This document shows positions 26,084-35,194 of a stretch of 64,000 bases of DNA, piece after piece. The stretch lies in contig NZ_JABCRE010000003.1 of assembly GCF_012972675.1 (NCBI RefSeq), positions 372,001-436,000 on the forward strand. Reading direction: 5' to 3'. Each line of letters begins with the position of its first letter. Position 1 is the first letter of the stretch. The notes below the pieces were generated by a model. It was not told the DNA's origin, made no database searches, and worked only from the letters and a program-made list of their open reading frames with translations. A program made the position numbers and the translations under genes. The DNA comes from Pontixanthobacter rizhaonensis (GTDB taxonomy: Bacteria > Pseudomonadota > Alphaproteobacteria > Sphingomonadales > Sphingomonadaceae).

Positions 26084-26209
26084 TTAGCCCTGACGCGCCT
26101 TGAAACGGCGGTTGGTTTTGTTGATCACATAGGTACGACCACGGCGGCGAATAACGCGGCAATCGCGGTGACGGTTTTTCAGCGACTTGAGGCTGTTACG
26201 GATTTTCAT
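26084..26209 (-). CDS. rpmJ: 50S ribosomal protein L36
   Basis: The 41-residue frame encodes [20 protein letters not shown], continuing with [21 protein letters not shown]. It matches the cysteine-poor L36 form of alphaproteobacteria. Only one Cys remains, so the zinc-binding set is absent. It is monocistronic with its own terminator. Confidence 0.95.
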   Translation of the reverse strand: MKIRNSLKSLKNRHRDCRVIRRRGRTYVINKTNRRFKARQG

Positions 26210-26333
26210 CGATCGATTTCCAAAAAGAAGGGCACCGGAGACAGACCCCGATGCCGGAATTTCAGTCGCGCAGTTAGGCGGCGAATCATAATCAGTCAAG
26301 GTATTGTCGGCGCAATATCTGCCTTTCGCCGCC

Positions 26334-27335
26334 CTATTCGCCGCGAATTTCACCCAGCTTGCGTTCCCATTGCAATGCGTGGGCGATAATCTCGTCCAGA
26401 TTGGCGTGTTTTGGCTGCCACGGCAGAGTGGCGCGAATACGCGACGGGTCCGAAATAAGCGCCGCAGGATCGCCGGCGCGGCGCGGCTCCATCACCCGGG
26501 TGATTGTCCGGTTTGTGACACGGTCCACCGCATCCAGCACTTCCAATACAGAGAACCCATCGCCATAGCCGCAATTCATGGTGAGCGAACGCTCCGGCTG
26601 TTCAATCAGCGCCTCCAGCGCCAGCACATGCGCCGCCGCTAGATCGGAAACATGGATATAGTCGCGGACGCCAGTGCCATCTGCGGTGTCATAATCAGTG
26701 CCGAAAACAGCAACGGACTCGCGCTTGCCCAATGCGGCCTCAACCGCCACTTTAATCAGGTGGGTAGCCCCCGCCGTGGATTGCCCGCTGCGCGCCTGCG
26801 GATCTGCCCCGGCGACGTTGAAATAGCGCAAAGCACAAAAATTCAGATCATGTGCAAAGGCTGTGTCACCCAGCATCTGCTCGGTCATCAGCTTTGACCA
26901 GCCATAGGGGTTGATGGGTTTTTGCGGGGTATCCTCTGTTACCGGCGACACTTCTGGCACGCCATATGTCGCGGCGGTCGAACTGAAGATGAAATGGGGC
27001 ACGCCGCCGGTTACGGCAGCGTCAATCAACGCCCGACTTTTGACGGTGTTGTTGTGATAATATTTGAGCGGGTTCTCGACCGATTCGGGGACCACAATCG
27101 ATCCGGCAAAATGCATGATTGCCCCGACCTTCTGCTCGGCAATGATGCGAACCAACAATGCGCCGTCTTCGATGTCACCTTCATAAAACTGGACCGCATC
27201 TGGAACGGCGAAACGGAAACCCGTGGTAAGATTGTCCACCACAGCCACGGGCCAACCCGCATCCAACAATGCCAGCACTGCATGGCTTCCAATATATCCA
27301 GCACCGCCGGTAACGAGGACTGTTGGTTTCGACAT
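26334..27335 (-). CDS. galE: UDP-glucose 4-epimerase
   Basis: The 333-residue short-chain dehydrogenase-fold enzyme interconverts UDP-glucose and UDP-galactose (or N-acetyl forms) for surface polysaccharides. The NAD loop is [15 protein letters not shown] at the N-terminus. The catalytic serine lies in [11 protein letters not shown] and the Tyr/Lys in [14 protein letters not shown]. The late [19 protein letters not shown] is highly typical. ATG 27335 gives the family N-terminus, with 14 spurious residues removed. Confidence 0.95.
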   Translation of the reverse strand: MSKPTVLVTGGAGYIGSHAVLALLDAGWPVAVVDNLTTGFRFAVPDAVQFYEGDIEDGALLVRIIAEQKVGAIMHFAGSIVVPESVENPLKYYHNNTVKSRALIDAAVTGGVPHFIFSSTAATYGVPEVSPVTEDTPQKPINPYGWSKLMTEQMLGDTAFAHDLNFCALRYFNVAGADPQARSGQSTAGATHLIKVAVEAALGKRESVAVFGTDYDTADGTGVRDYIHVSDLAAAHVLALEALIEQPERSLTMNCGYGDGFSVLEVLDAVDRVTNRTITRVMEPRRAGDPAALISDPSRIRATLPWQPKHANLDEIIAHALQWERKLGEIRGE

Positions 27336-27487
27336 AACGTTAAGCGCCTTCCCGTAAAATTTGGCCTTCATTAGCAATTCAGGCCAAGCGATTAGTTAAC
27401 GCCGGACAAGTTTGTTTACCAGTCTTTGCCTCAGGCAGTCTGGCATCGGCTGGCTAAGCCGCGTATGGGGATTTCAGGAGACGTCTT

Positions 27488-28099
27488 ATGAAAATGCAGA
27501 ACTTTGCCGCTGCCGCTATTCTTGCAGCCACCTTGTCGGCCTGCGTCGCTGGCCCGCGGGTCAGCCCGGTTGAAATCACGCGCTTCCATCAAACTGCCAC
27601 CGTTGCCCAGTTGGGTACAGGAACAGTCTTTATCGAAAGCGCCCCTGATGATGGAGTGATTGCGGTTGATCTGTCGCCTTACAAATCCGCGCTCGCGGCT
27701 GAACTGACAGAGCTGGGTTACCGCGAGGTTGCCCGCGATGATGCGCAATATATCGCGCAAGTTTCTGTAGATCGCTATATCGCGCAGGAAGAGCGTAAGC
27801 AAAACCCCGTCAGCGTCGGTGTTGGCGGGTCAACCGGTTCTTACGGCTCAGGTCTGGGATTGGGCATTGGCCTCAATCTTGGCGGCGGACAGCGAGAAAT
27901 GGTTGGCACGGACATGGCGGTTCGCATTCGCGATGCAGCGTCTAGTGATGTTTTGTGGGAAGGCCGCGCCAGCTTTGCGGTAAGTGACAATTCATCTTTG
28001 TCCGATAGCGCATCCAACGCGTCTGCAATCGCAGACGCTCTGTTCCGCGAGTTTCCCGGCAATAATGGTGAAACCGTTGAGGTAAGGGTCGCAAATTGA
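27488..28099 (+). CDS. DUF4136-like lipoprotein
   Basis: The 203-residue protein has a lipobox ending LSAC at residue 19. The body has the alternating beta pattern of DUF4136: [33 protein letters not shown], then a Gly/Ser-rich stretch ([25 protein letters not shown]) and [21 protein letters not shown]. It probably sits on the inner face of the outer membrane. Its TGA overlaps the TTG start of the carboxypeptidase (TTGA), so the two are translationally coupled. Confidence 0.8.
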   Translation: MKMQNFAAAAILAATLSACVAGPRVSPVEITRFHQTATVAQLGTGTVFIESAPDDGVIAVDLSPYKSALAAELTELGYREVARDDAQYIAQVSVDRYIAQEERKQNPVSVGVGGSTGSYGSGLGLGIGLNLGGGQREMVGTDMAVRIRDAASSDVLWEGRASFAVSDNSSLSDSASNASAIADALFREFPGNNGETVEVRVAN

Positions 28100-29226
28100 C
28101 ACAGATTCATATCGATGCCGCATTCGACAGCGGCAATATCGAAGTATTGGCCATTGATGGCACAACAGCCCGTCTGGCGATCAAGCACGATCACCAGTCG
28201 GAGTTTAAGCAGTGGTTCCATTTCCGCGTCTGCGGAGCGGCCGGGCAAGAAATCGAACTCAAGATGGAGCAGATGGAAAGCTCTGCCTATCCGGGCGGCT
28301 GGCCAAATTACAATGCCCGCGTAAGCGAAGACCGCGAATATTGGGGCGTTGCAGCGACAACCTATGACCCAAAGCAAAATGGCGGGACGCTGACCATTCG
28401 CCACACCCCGGCGAGCGACATTGCCTATTTTGCGTACTTCGCGCCGTATTCAATGGAGCGCCATCATGATCTGGTGGCAGAATGCGCAGCCAGCGAAGAT
28501 GTGACGTATGAACGGATCGGCGAAACGCTCGATGGCCAACCGCTCGACTATCTCAGCTTTGGCGAGGGTGACACACAGGTCTGGCTCTATGCCCGCCAGC
28601 ACCCCGGCGAAACGCAAGCAGAATGGTGGATGGAAGGCGCGCTGGAATGCCTGACCGACCTCAGCGATACAGTGGCCCGCGAATTGCGCCGTAAATGCAC
28701 ATTCCATGTGGTACCCAACTGCAATCCTGACGGGTCACGCCGCGGCCATCTGCGCACCAACGCGGTGGGTGCCAATCTCAACCGAGAATGGCTGGATCCG
28801 GCGGATAACCGCGCACCGGAGGTAAAAGCCATTTTGGCCAAGATGGACCAAACCGGCGTCGATTTTGCGATGGATATTCACGGCGATGAAGCCATTCCCG
28901 CAGTATTTCTTGCAGGGTACGAGGGCATTCCCGGCCTGACCCAGGACCATCTTGACCAGTATAATCGCTACGAAGCGATCCTTGATCGGCGCACACCCGA
29001 TTTCCAAACCAAGCTGGGTTATCCCAAAACTCCGGCGGGCAAAGGCAATTTGGGGATGTCGACCAATCAAGTAGCGCACCGTTTCGGCTGCCCCGCGATG
29101 ACGCTGGAAATGCCGTATAAAGACAATGACGATGCGCCGGATGCAGAGCAGAACTGGTCGCCTGAACGCTGCAAAATGCTGGGCCGCGATTGTCTGGCTG
29201 CCTTGCTTGAATTTCTGGACGGCTAA
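28096..29226 (+). CDS. M14-family zinc carboxypeptidase (cytosolic CCP type)
   Basis: The 376-residue protein has an N-terminal beta-sandwich domain (residues 1-120, with [16 protein letters not shown]) followed by an M14 catalytic domain. Zinc ligands are in [16 protein letters not shown] (His and Glu) and [12 protein letters not shown] (His). The catalytic Glu is in [11 protein letters not shown]. This arrangement is that of cytosolic carboxypeptidases (Nna1/AGBL-like), which trim C-terminal acidic residues in eukaryotes; the bacterial substrate is unknown. The TTG start overlaps the lipoprotein stop. No signal peptide is seen. Confidence 0.88.
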   Translation: MTQIHIDAAFDSGNIEVLAIDGTTARLAIKHDHQSEFKQWFHFRVCGAAGQEIELKMEQMESSAYPGGWPNYNARVSEDREYWGVAATTYDPKQNGGTLTIRHTPASDIAYFAYFAPYSMERHHDLVAECAASEDVTYERIGETLDGQPLDYLSFGEGDTQVWLYARQHPGETQAEWWMEGALECLTDLSDTVARELRRKCTFHVVPNCNPDGSRRGHLRTNAVGANLNREWLDPADNRAPEVKAILAKMDQTGVDFAMDIHGDEAIPAVFLAGYEGIPGLTQDHLDQYNRYEAILDRRTPDFQTKLGYPKTPAGKGNLGMSTNQVAHRFGCPAMTLEMPYKDNDDAPDAEQNWSPERCKMLGRDCLAALLEFLDG

Positions 29227-29334
29227 CAGGCTCCCAGTCATCTACGCTTCATCAATGTAAACTCGTTTGCGCCCAACTTACCTTCTGGCCCGCTTTCCGC
29301 TACACTTTAGCGCGGGGATAGAAGGAGAATGACA

Positions 29335-30015
29335 GTGCAGAAGCAGGCAACCTTTGATCGGCGGCGGTTTATAATTGGCACAGCGGCAGTCGGCGCGCTC
29401 TTGCCATTTGGTTCTTTGGCGCAAGCACAAGGCCTCAATATTGGCAGCTTGCTGGGTTCCGCATCGGATGGCGCGCTGGATAAGCTATCGGTCCCCGGCG
29501 CTTTCTACGGCGACAAAGATGTTCGCATCGGCCTGCCATTTGTCGGCAATAGCGGCGGTTTGCTTGGATCGATTCTGGGCGCAGGGCAGAAGCTGGGCAT
29601 TCTTGATGGGCTGATTAAGTCGGTCAATAATGCCGCTGGTCTCGCTGCCGGAGAAGCCAAGCCGATCTTCCGCAACGCGATCAACGATATTTCCTTCAAC
29701 GATGTCCCCGGAATCGTCAAAACTGGCGATGGCGGAACGCAATATCTGCGCAGCAGCGCCAATGATGATCTGCACAGCAAATTGAAGCCGCTGATCGACA
29801 CCGCTTTGGGCGATCTGGGTGCCTATCGGCAGCTCGATTCTCTATCGCAGCAACACAGCTTTGTCCGCAAAGTCGGCCTGTCACGCGATGGCATGAGCAC
29901 GACCGTGACCGATCAAGGGCTGGACGGTATCTTCAACTATATGAGCAAGGAAGAGCGCAGCCTGCGCGCCAACCCCTTGGACACCGTCGGAAAAGTCTTC
30001 AAGGGTCTTTTCTAA
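29335..30015 (+). CDS. DUF4197 family exported protein
   Basis: The 226-residue protein carries a twin-arginine-like signal (DRRRFIIGTAAVGALLPFGSLAQA). The body matches DUF4197, with GLIKSVNNAAGLAAGEAKPIF, ISFNDVPGIVKTGDGGTQYL and a C-terminal LDGIFNYMSKEERSLRANP. Function is unknown. I prefer GTG 29335, which has AAGGAG seven bases upstream. The ATG at 29329 is only 1-2 bases from the same site. Confidence 0.85.
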   Translation: MQKQATFDRRRFIIGTAAVGALLPFGSLAQAQGLNIGSLLGSASDGALDKLSVPGAFYGDKDVRIGLPFVGNSGGLLGSILGAGQKLGILDGLIKSVNNAAGLAAGEAKPIFRNAINDISFNDVPGIVKTGDGGTQYLRSSANDDLHSKLKPLIDTALGDLGAYRQLDSLSQQHSFVRKVGLSRDGMSTTVTDQGLDGIFNYMSKEERSLRANPLDTVGKVFKGLF

Positions 30016-30045
30016 GACGCAGCCAAGACGGCTATCTGAGGCTGG

Positions 30046-30450
30046 TTAGGTGAGGCTGGCGGGGCCGAATGCCTCTGGCAGCAGCACGCTTAACTTCACG
30101 CGCCTTACGGTATCCGCGCCGACACACAGAATGTCCGGATCGGTACTGCCGAGCTGCGCCAGCTCGTTCAGAACCTGACGGCAGCGGCCGCAGGGGGTGA
30201 TGGGATCCGCCGCGGGGCCGGTCACTGCCACCGCTTCCAAGCCGCCGCGCACACCCTGTGCCATCGCATTCGCCACGGCGACAGTTTCTGCGCATAGCGC
30301 CAAGCCATAGCTCGCATTTTCGATATTGGTGCCAGTCACAACGCTGCCATCAGCAAAACGAAGCGCGGCCCCAACCGCGAAGTTGGAATAGGGTGAGTAT
30401 GAATTGTCAGCCGCAGCGCGGGCTGCGGCGATCAGATTGTCATCGGTCAT
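30046..30450 (-). CDS. cdd: Cytidine deaminase
   Basis: The 134-residue pyrimidine-salvage enzyme deaminates cytidine/deoxycytidine. It contains PYSNFAVGAALRF, NIENASYGLALCAETVAVANA (zinc Cys and catalytic Glu) and TPCGRCRQVLNEL (two zinc Cys). It is the last gene of a UPF0262-GH25-cdd run, 21 bases after the GH25-like gene. Confidence 0.95.
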   Translation of the reverse strand: MTDDNLIAAARAAADNSYSPYSNFAVGAALRFADGSVVTGTNIENASYGLALCAETVAVANAMAQGVRGGLEAVAVTGPAADPITPCGRCRQVLNELAQLGSTDPDILCVGADTVRRVKLSVLLPEAFGPASLT

Positions 30451-30471
30451 ATGCCTGTACCCATAGCCCGA

Positions 30472-31173
30472 TCATGGCTGCACGGCGACCCATTCGATGG
30501 GCTGTTCAGACGCGGCAGACTGCAAATGCTGATTGGCCGACCAGAGCAGCCAGGGGCGCTGCGTATAAGTCGGCGCAAAACGCGTCTGGCTGACCCACAA
30601 ATTGCGTTCCAGCTTGGCAGAGATCGCGTATTGCTCCTCAAATTCCGCAGATATCTTCAGGATCGCTGGCTTGCCGGTATGGTTCTCGATCTGGTTGATC
30701 AAGGTCATCAACTCGCTTTCAATCGCGGCATCGCTCACGCGTTTGGGACAATCCTTGGCAGTGATCGTCAATGCAATTGCAGACGGTAGCAGATCGCCTT
30801 GGCGGGGGACCATGGTTGCAAAATTGGCCGACTGGCCATCAGCCAGCACACACGGATCGAAATTATGCGCCGCCCCGACCTGTAAACCGGCTTCTTTGGC
30901 CGCAGCGTAATTGCGGGTGAACCGGGCGTCTTGTCCCTTGGCACCCTCACTCGCTTCCAGATAGACAAAACTAGCACCGATCGCGCCCAAGGTCCGAAAG
31001 TTCACCAAGCCATTACCGGCACCGACAAATGCGCCTTGGTCGGGATAGACACTTTCTTCCGGCGTCCAGTGCTGCACATCCCACCACAGCCACACTGCCC
31101 CCGCAGCAACCAATAGCAGCAGCAGGGCAATTGCGCGCCACAGCCACCCACGGGATTTTCGTTTGCGCGCCAC
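30472..31173 (-). CDS. Membrane-anchored GH25-like protein, probably inactive
   Basis: The 233-residue protein has a cytoplasmic basic N-terminus (ARKRKSRG) and one membrane helix (residues 10-32). Its exported domain has GH25 muramidase landmarks: FVYLEASEGAKGQDARFTRNY, AAKEAGLQVGAAHNF and a late LWVSQTRFAPTYTQRPWLLW. At the strand where GH25 enzymes carry the catalytic Asp-x-Glu, this protein reads AIALTITAK (residues 132-140), and the N-terminal GIDxS motif is also missing. It may bind rather than cut peptidoglycan. Its start lies 7 bases after the UPF0262 stop. Confidence 0.72.
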   Translation of the reverse strand: MARKRKSRGWLWRAIALLLLLVAAGAVWLWWDVQHWTPEESVYPDQGAFVGAGNGLVNFRTLGAIGASFVYLEASEGAKGQDARFTRNYAAAKEAGLQVGAAHNFDPCVLADGQSANFATMVPRQGDLLPSAIALTITAKDCPKRVSDAAIESELMTLINQIENHTGKPAILKISAEFEEQYAISAKLERNLWVSQTRFAPTYTQRPWLLWSANQHLQSAASEQPIEWVAVQP

Positions 31174-31180
31174 TGCCCAG

Positions 31181-31678
31181 CTATCCCTTAATATGAAGCA
31201 CGCAGATCAGCGTAAACAGTCGGCGCGCAGTCGCAAAGTCGGTTTCTACTTTGCCTTCCAGCCGTTCCAACAGCAATTCCGCTGCGCCATTATGAACACC
31301 CCTGCGTGCCATATCGATCGTTTCGATTTCTGTTGGAGTCGCTTTGCGGATCGCTTGATAATAACTATCGCAAATCGCAAAATAATCCCGGATGGGGCGG
31401 CGAAAACGGGCCAGACCCAAGATCAGCGATTCGAGCAATTGCCCCTCTGGCGTGGTAATCGTGAGCGCCAAACGGCCATCCTGCACGGCCAATGCCAAAT
31501 GGTACGGGCCATTATGCCCGGCCTCTGCCGCGCGAACCGGTTTGAAGGTATTTTCTTCGATCAAATCGAAGATTGCGACTCGCCGTTCCTGCTCAATATC
31601 CGCGCTGCGCCACAGGATCGTATCCTCGTCGAGCGTGATATCGGCAATCCGCCAATTTGGGTTTGGAATATCCGGCAT
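31181..31678 (-). CDS. UPF0262 family protein
   Basis: The 165-residue protein matches UPF0262 of alphaproteobacteria: WRIADITLDEDTILWRSADIEQERRVAIFDLIEENTF, FRRPIRDYFAICDSYYQAIRKATPTEIETIDMARRGVHNGAAELL, ending near LFTLICVLHIKG. It is probably cytoplasmic and of unknown function. ATG 31678 (MPDIPNPNW) is used because the longer frame lacks family character. First gene of the UPF0262-GH25-cdd unit, divergent from dnaB. Confidence 0.87.
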   Translation of the reverse strand: MPDIPNPNWRIADITLDEDTILWRSADIEQERRVAIFDLIEENTFKPVRAAEAGHNGPYHLALAVQDGRLALTITTPEGQLLESLILGLARFRRPIRDYFAICDSYYQAIRKATPTEIETIDMARRGVHNGAAELLLERLEGKVETDFATARRLFTLICVLHIKG

Positions 31679-31804
31679 AGAGCGCCTCCCTTCGCAGATG
31701 CAGAGGGGGCGGCGCAACCCTTTCGGCAGTCATCCCCACTATCCACAAACCGATTTGTCGCAATTGCCTTGCCATTGGGTGCTCGGCCCGCGCAAAGACG
31801 CCCC

Positions 31805-33331
31805 ATGACCGAGCATGATCTTCTTGAGCGCCCTTCCCCTGATACCAACGATGTGACGGTAAAAAGCCCTGCACTGCCCGCGAATATAGAGGCTGAGGCG
31901 GCATATTTGGGTGCCGTGCTGATCGACAACCGGGTGATTGAAGAACTGCCGACGACGATTCGCCCCGAGCATTTTTTTGAACCGGTCCATCAGCGCGTCT
32001 ACGAACGCGTGCTGACCTTGCTCGATCGCGGTGCGGTTGTGACGCCCGTTACGCTGAAACCTTATTTTGAGGCAGATGAAGCGTTGAAAGAGCTGGGCGG
32101 GATCACTTACCTCGCCCGCCTGACAGCAGACGGCCAGGGCCTGCTCGCCCCGCGTGAATTGGCGCAGCAAATTTACGATCTGGCATTGTTGCGGGAACTG
32201 GTCAGCGTCGGGCGCAATCTGGTCGAGGGCGCTCTGGATACGTCGGTAGACGTCGCGCCGATGCAGCAGATTGAATTGGCTGAAGCGTCTCTGTTCAATG
32301 TCGCAGAAGGCGCCGGCGGACAAAGCGAAGCCTCTTCCTTCAGCCTGGCATCGCATAAAGCGCTGGGCCTGATTGAAACCGCGATTAATTCTGGCGGCAG
32401 TATCTCCGGCAAGACGACCGGTCTGACCAGTATCAACCAGAAGATCGGTGGCTTGCACGATTCCGATTTGATCATTCTGGCTGGCCGCCCCGGCATGGGT
32501 AAAACCTCGCTCGTCACCAATATCGCATTTAACTGTGCGGACAGATTTTTGCGCGATCAGGCAGACGGGATTGAAAAGTCGGTTGGAGCGCCGGTCGCCT
32601 TTTTCAGTCTGGAGATGAGCGCAGACCAGCTGGCCACGCGTATTTTGTCGGAACAAGCGGGTATTTCATCAGAAGCGTTGAGGATGGGTAAGATTAGCCG
32701 CGAGGATTTCCAACGGCTCAGCTTTGCCAGCCAGCGCCTTGCCGATCTGCCGCTATTTATCGATGATACGCCTGCGCTGACGATCGCAGCGTTGCGCACG
32801 CGCGCACGGCGTCTGAAACGCAAACATGACATCGGTTTAATCGTGGTCGATTACCTGCAATTGCTGCAAGGAACCGGCCGCGCGAATGACAACCGGGTCA
32901 ACGAGATTTCGGAAATTTCCCGTGGTTTGAAAACGCTGGCCAAGGAATTGGAAGTGCCCGTGATTGCGCTGTCCCAGCTCAGCCGGGCGGTGGAACAACG
33001 CGAAGACAAAACACCGATGCTGTCCGATTTGCGCGAATCCGGTTCGATTGAACAAGACGCGGATATGGTCTGGTTCGTCTACCGGGAGGATTATTACGTC
33101 CAATCAAAAGAACCCAAACGGCCCATCGAAACCGATGATCAAAAGGTTCATGAAGCGCACGCAGCATGGATGGCAGAAATGGAACAGGTATTCGGGCTCG
33201 CCGAACTGGTGGTCGCGAAACAGCGGCACGGTTCCACCGGCAAAGTGCGGATGAAATTTGAAGCGCGGATCACCAAATTCTCCGACCTTGCCGATGACGA
33301 TCCACGTGCCAATTACGACAGCTCGCTTTAA
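31805..33331 (+). CDS. dnaB: DnaB replicative DNA helicase
   Basis: The hexameric RecA-fold helicase (508 residues) unwinds DNA at the fork. The N-terminal domain contains PANIEAEAAYLGAVLIDN and EHFFEPVHQRVYERV. The C-terminal domain has Walker A AGRPGMGKTSL near residue 226, FFSLEMSADQLATR, Walker B IVVDYLQLL near 348, and DLRESGSIEQDADMVWFVYR. ATG 31805 is used; the frame stays open 214 codons further upstream but only as a shadow of UPF0262. A near-match to a DnaA box (CTATCCACA, 31739-31747) lies 58 bases upstream. Confidence 0.97.
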   Translation: MTEHDLLERPSPDTNDVTVKSPALPANIEAEAAYLGAVLIDNRVIEELPTTIRPEHFFEPVHQRVYERVLTLLDRGAVVTPVTLKPYFEADEALKELGGITYLARLTADGQGLLAPRELAQQIYDLALLRELVSVGRNLVEGALDTSVDVAPMQQIELAEASLFNVAEGAGGQSEASSFSLASHKALGLIETAINSGGSISGKTTGLTSINQKIGGLHDSDLIILAGRPGMGKTSLVTNIAFNCADRFLRDQADGIEKSVGAPVAFFSLEMSADQLATRILSEQAGISSEALRMGKISREDFQRLSFASQRLADLPLFIDDTPALTIAALRTRARRLKRKHDIGLIVVDYLQLLQGTGRANDNRVNEISEISRGLKTLAKELEVPVIALSQLSRAVEQREDKTPMLSDLRESGSIEQDADMVWFVYREDYYVQSKEPKRPIETDDQKVHEAHAAWMAEMEQVFGLAELVVAKQRHGSTGKVRMKFEARITKFSDLADDDPRANYDSSL

Positions 33332-33345
33332 TTAATCCGCTACAC

Positions 33346-34518
33346 CTAATTCCCGGCATTCAGACTGCGGGTGACGGTGTAATCCAGCGTCGTCACCAAA
33401 AACCATCCCAGCCGCCATTTCAGCTGGGTCCAGGGGTTGCTGCGCTGTTTGTGCACGGCATAGGTGACGTGCTGTGACGCGTCTGCCAGATCATCGATAA
33501 ATTCCCGCATCCGCTGCGCCAAGGCCGCATCCTCCACCCGGAACATCATTTCCAAATTCAGCCTGATGGATCGGTGATCAAAATTGGCGCTGCCGAAATA
33601 GGTAATGTCATCAATCACGATCAGCTTCATATGAAGCTTGCTCGGCTGGAATTCATAAATGTCCGCGCCTTTGCGCAGCATCCCGCCATATAGCGCACGC
33701 GCAGCGCCAATGGTCGCTCCATTATCCGATTTACCCGCCATTATCAGGCGCGCCGCACCCCGTTTTGCAATCCGCTTGATTAATCGCCGGAAGCTCAGCG
33801 GTGGGGAGAAATACGCCATCACCAGATCGAGCCGTTTGGCCCGTATCAAGTCCCGTTTAACCCGCCGCGCCCAATTGCTGGGGGCCCGGGTGGGGCCGCC
33901 CACGGTAAGCTGCACCGGGCCATCGCCGGGCTCCCAATCGCGCACCAGTTGGCGCACGGCACGGAACTGGCTGGTCCCGTCGGTTGCCCAGCTCCAAAGG
34001 TTCTCGAACCAATCGCACAACGGCTCGGTTGCGCCGCCAACCATCCGGACCCCAAGATCGGTCCATCCGTTTTCACTTGGGGGGGCAAAGTAATGTTCCG
34101 ATACGTTGAACCCGCCGACCAATGCCGTTTCCTTATCCGCCACAACCATCTTTTGATGGTTCCGGATGAAGTAACGGCGCGACCATTTGGCAGAGAAGAC
34201 AGCGAACGAGCCGCCCGCTTCGATGATCGGGGCAAAGAACCCATCGCTGGCATCGGTGCCAAACCGATCAACCAGCAGCCTGACATCGACACCGCGCTTG
34301 GCCGCATCAGCAAGCGCATCGCGCACTTGCCGCCCGGCTCCGTCATCTTGAAACATATAGTAGAATACGCGCAGCGACGTCTGCGCCTGTGTGATTACAT
34401 CCAGCAACATTTGCAGGCGATCACGCCCGGATGGCAAGAAGGTGAAAGCCGTGCCTTGGGCGTCGACCGAAAACGGTGACGGGTCGCTATATTCGAGAGA
34501 GGAAGCTGTGTCGGGCAC
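33346..34518 (-). CDS. Phospholipase-D family cardiolipin-synthase-like protein
   Basis: The 390-residue protein has two HKD modules: HQKMVVADKETALVGGFN near residue 140 and HMKLIVIDDITYFGSANFDHRS near 305. These make one active site for phosphatidyl transfer. Unlike classic ClsA it has no N-terminal membrane helices, which resembles ClsB/ClsC-type enzymes. GTG 34518 is preferred, being preceded by AGGA; a TTG at 34542 would add eight residues. It converges on dnaB with 14 bases between the stops. Confidence 0.87.
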   Translation of the reverse strand: MPDTASSLEYSDPSPFSVDAQGTAFTFLPSGRDRLQMLLDVITQAQTSLRVFYYMFQDDGAGRQVRDALADAAKRGVDVRLLVDRFGTDASDGFFAPIIEAGGSFAVFSAKWSRRYFIRNHQKMVVADKETALVGGFNVSEHYFAPPSENGWTDLGVRMVGGATEPLCDWFENLWSWATDGTSQFRAVRQLVRDWEPGDGPVQLTVGGPTRAPSNWARRVKRDLIRAKRLDLVMAYFSPPLSFRRLIKRIAKRGAARLIMAGKSDNGATIGAARALYGGMLRKGADIYEFQPSKLHMKLIVIDDITYFGSANFDHRSIRLNLEMMFRVEDAALAQRMREFIDDLADASQHVTYAVHKQRSNPWTQLKWRLGWFLVTTLDYTVTRSLNAGN

Positions 34519-34634
34519 GTTTCCTATCTGGCGATGCCGCAACGCCGCGGCAACCCCCCATGCTGTTGCCCCAATGCTATTGCCTCCCTGCTGCTGATCT
34601 CATGCTGTTGACTGCGGCGATGGCCCGCAAATTC

Positions 34635-34663
34635 TTGACTCGCGCGCAAGCTCTGCCTATTTG
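34635..34663 (+). promoter_or_regulatory. Possible sigma-70 promoter of rpoZ
   Basis: TTGACT (34635-34640) and TATTTG (34658-34663) are separated by 17 bases, with the rpoZ ATG 38 bases downstream. This rests on sequence resemblance only. Confidence 0.4.
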
Positions 34664-34701
34664 GCGTTCTTTCCCGAAACACTTGTTTTATCGGAGTGCC
34701 C

Positions 34702-35046
34702 ATGGCGCGCGTTACCGTCGAAGATTGCGTTGATAAGGTTCCTAACCGTTTTGATCTTGTTTTGCTTGCCGCACAGCGCGCACGCGAGATTTCTGGCGGT
34801 GCTGAACTGACCCTCGACCGTGACCGGGATAAGAACCCGGTTGTTGCTCTGCGCGAAGTTGCCGAGCAAACGATCAAGCCGAAAGACTTGAAAGAAGGCG
34901 TCGTCACCAGCTTGCAGAAAATCCTGCCGGACGATGAAGACGAAGCGGATGAAGTCGCATCGCTGAGCCAATCTGCGGAAGCATTGCGGATTACGGCATC
35001 TGCGCCGACCCGCTCAACCTCGATCGGTTCCGATTACGAGGGCTAA
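34702..35046 (+). CDS. rpoZ: RNA polymerase omega subunit
   Basis: The 114-residue omega chain aids assembly of beta-prime into RNA polymerase. It starts [30 protein letters not shown], the conserved omega core, and includes [15 protein letters not shown]. The C-terminal third is acidic and Ser/Thr-rich, as in other alphaproteobacteria. GGAG precedes ATG 34702. No spoT/relA gene follows, unlike in many genomes; a terminator comes about 65 bases later. Confidence 0.96.
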   Translation: MARVTVEDCVDKVPNRFDLVLLAAQRAREISGGAELTLDRDRDKNPVVALREVAEQTIKPKDLKEGVVTSLQKILPDDEDEADEVASLSQSAEALRITASAPTRSTSIGSDYEG

Positions 35047-35112
35047 TAGCTCCGGCGGCCCACCGGGTTTGATCCCGCTTATACGCTGGACATAGGCCCC
35101 GCCAGGTCATGA

Positions 35113-35143
35113 GAAGGCCGCTCCTTATCGGGGCGGCCTTTCT
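35113..35143 (+). terminator. Intrinsic terminator after rpoZ
   Basis: AAGGCCGCTCC pairs with GGGGCGGCCTT around TTATC and is followed by TTTCTC. Confidence 0.75.
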
Positions 35144-35194
35144 CGTTCGGACAACATACTCGCCTTCTGAAGCAGCCTTCGCTACGTTGCCAAT

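Noticed and set aside
31739-31747. CTATCCACA as a DnaA box controlling dnaB
   Set aside because: One mismatch to TTATCCACA, and such near-matches are expected about a dozen times in 64 kb by chance. No second box is nearby.
31163-31804. A 214-codon extension in frame with dnaB
   Set aside because: It is the antisense shadow of UPF0262, and DnaB has its normal N-terminus at ATG 31805.
31739-32656. A 305-codon leftward frame
   Set aside because: Antisense to dnaB. The high GC at third positions keeps such frames open, and no family or signal is seen.
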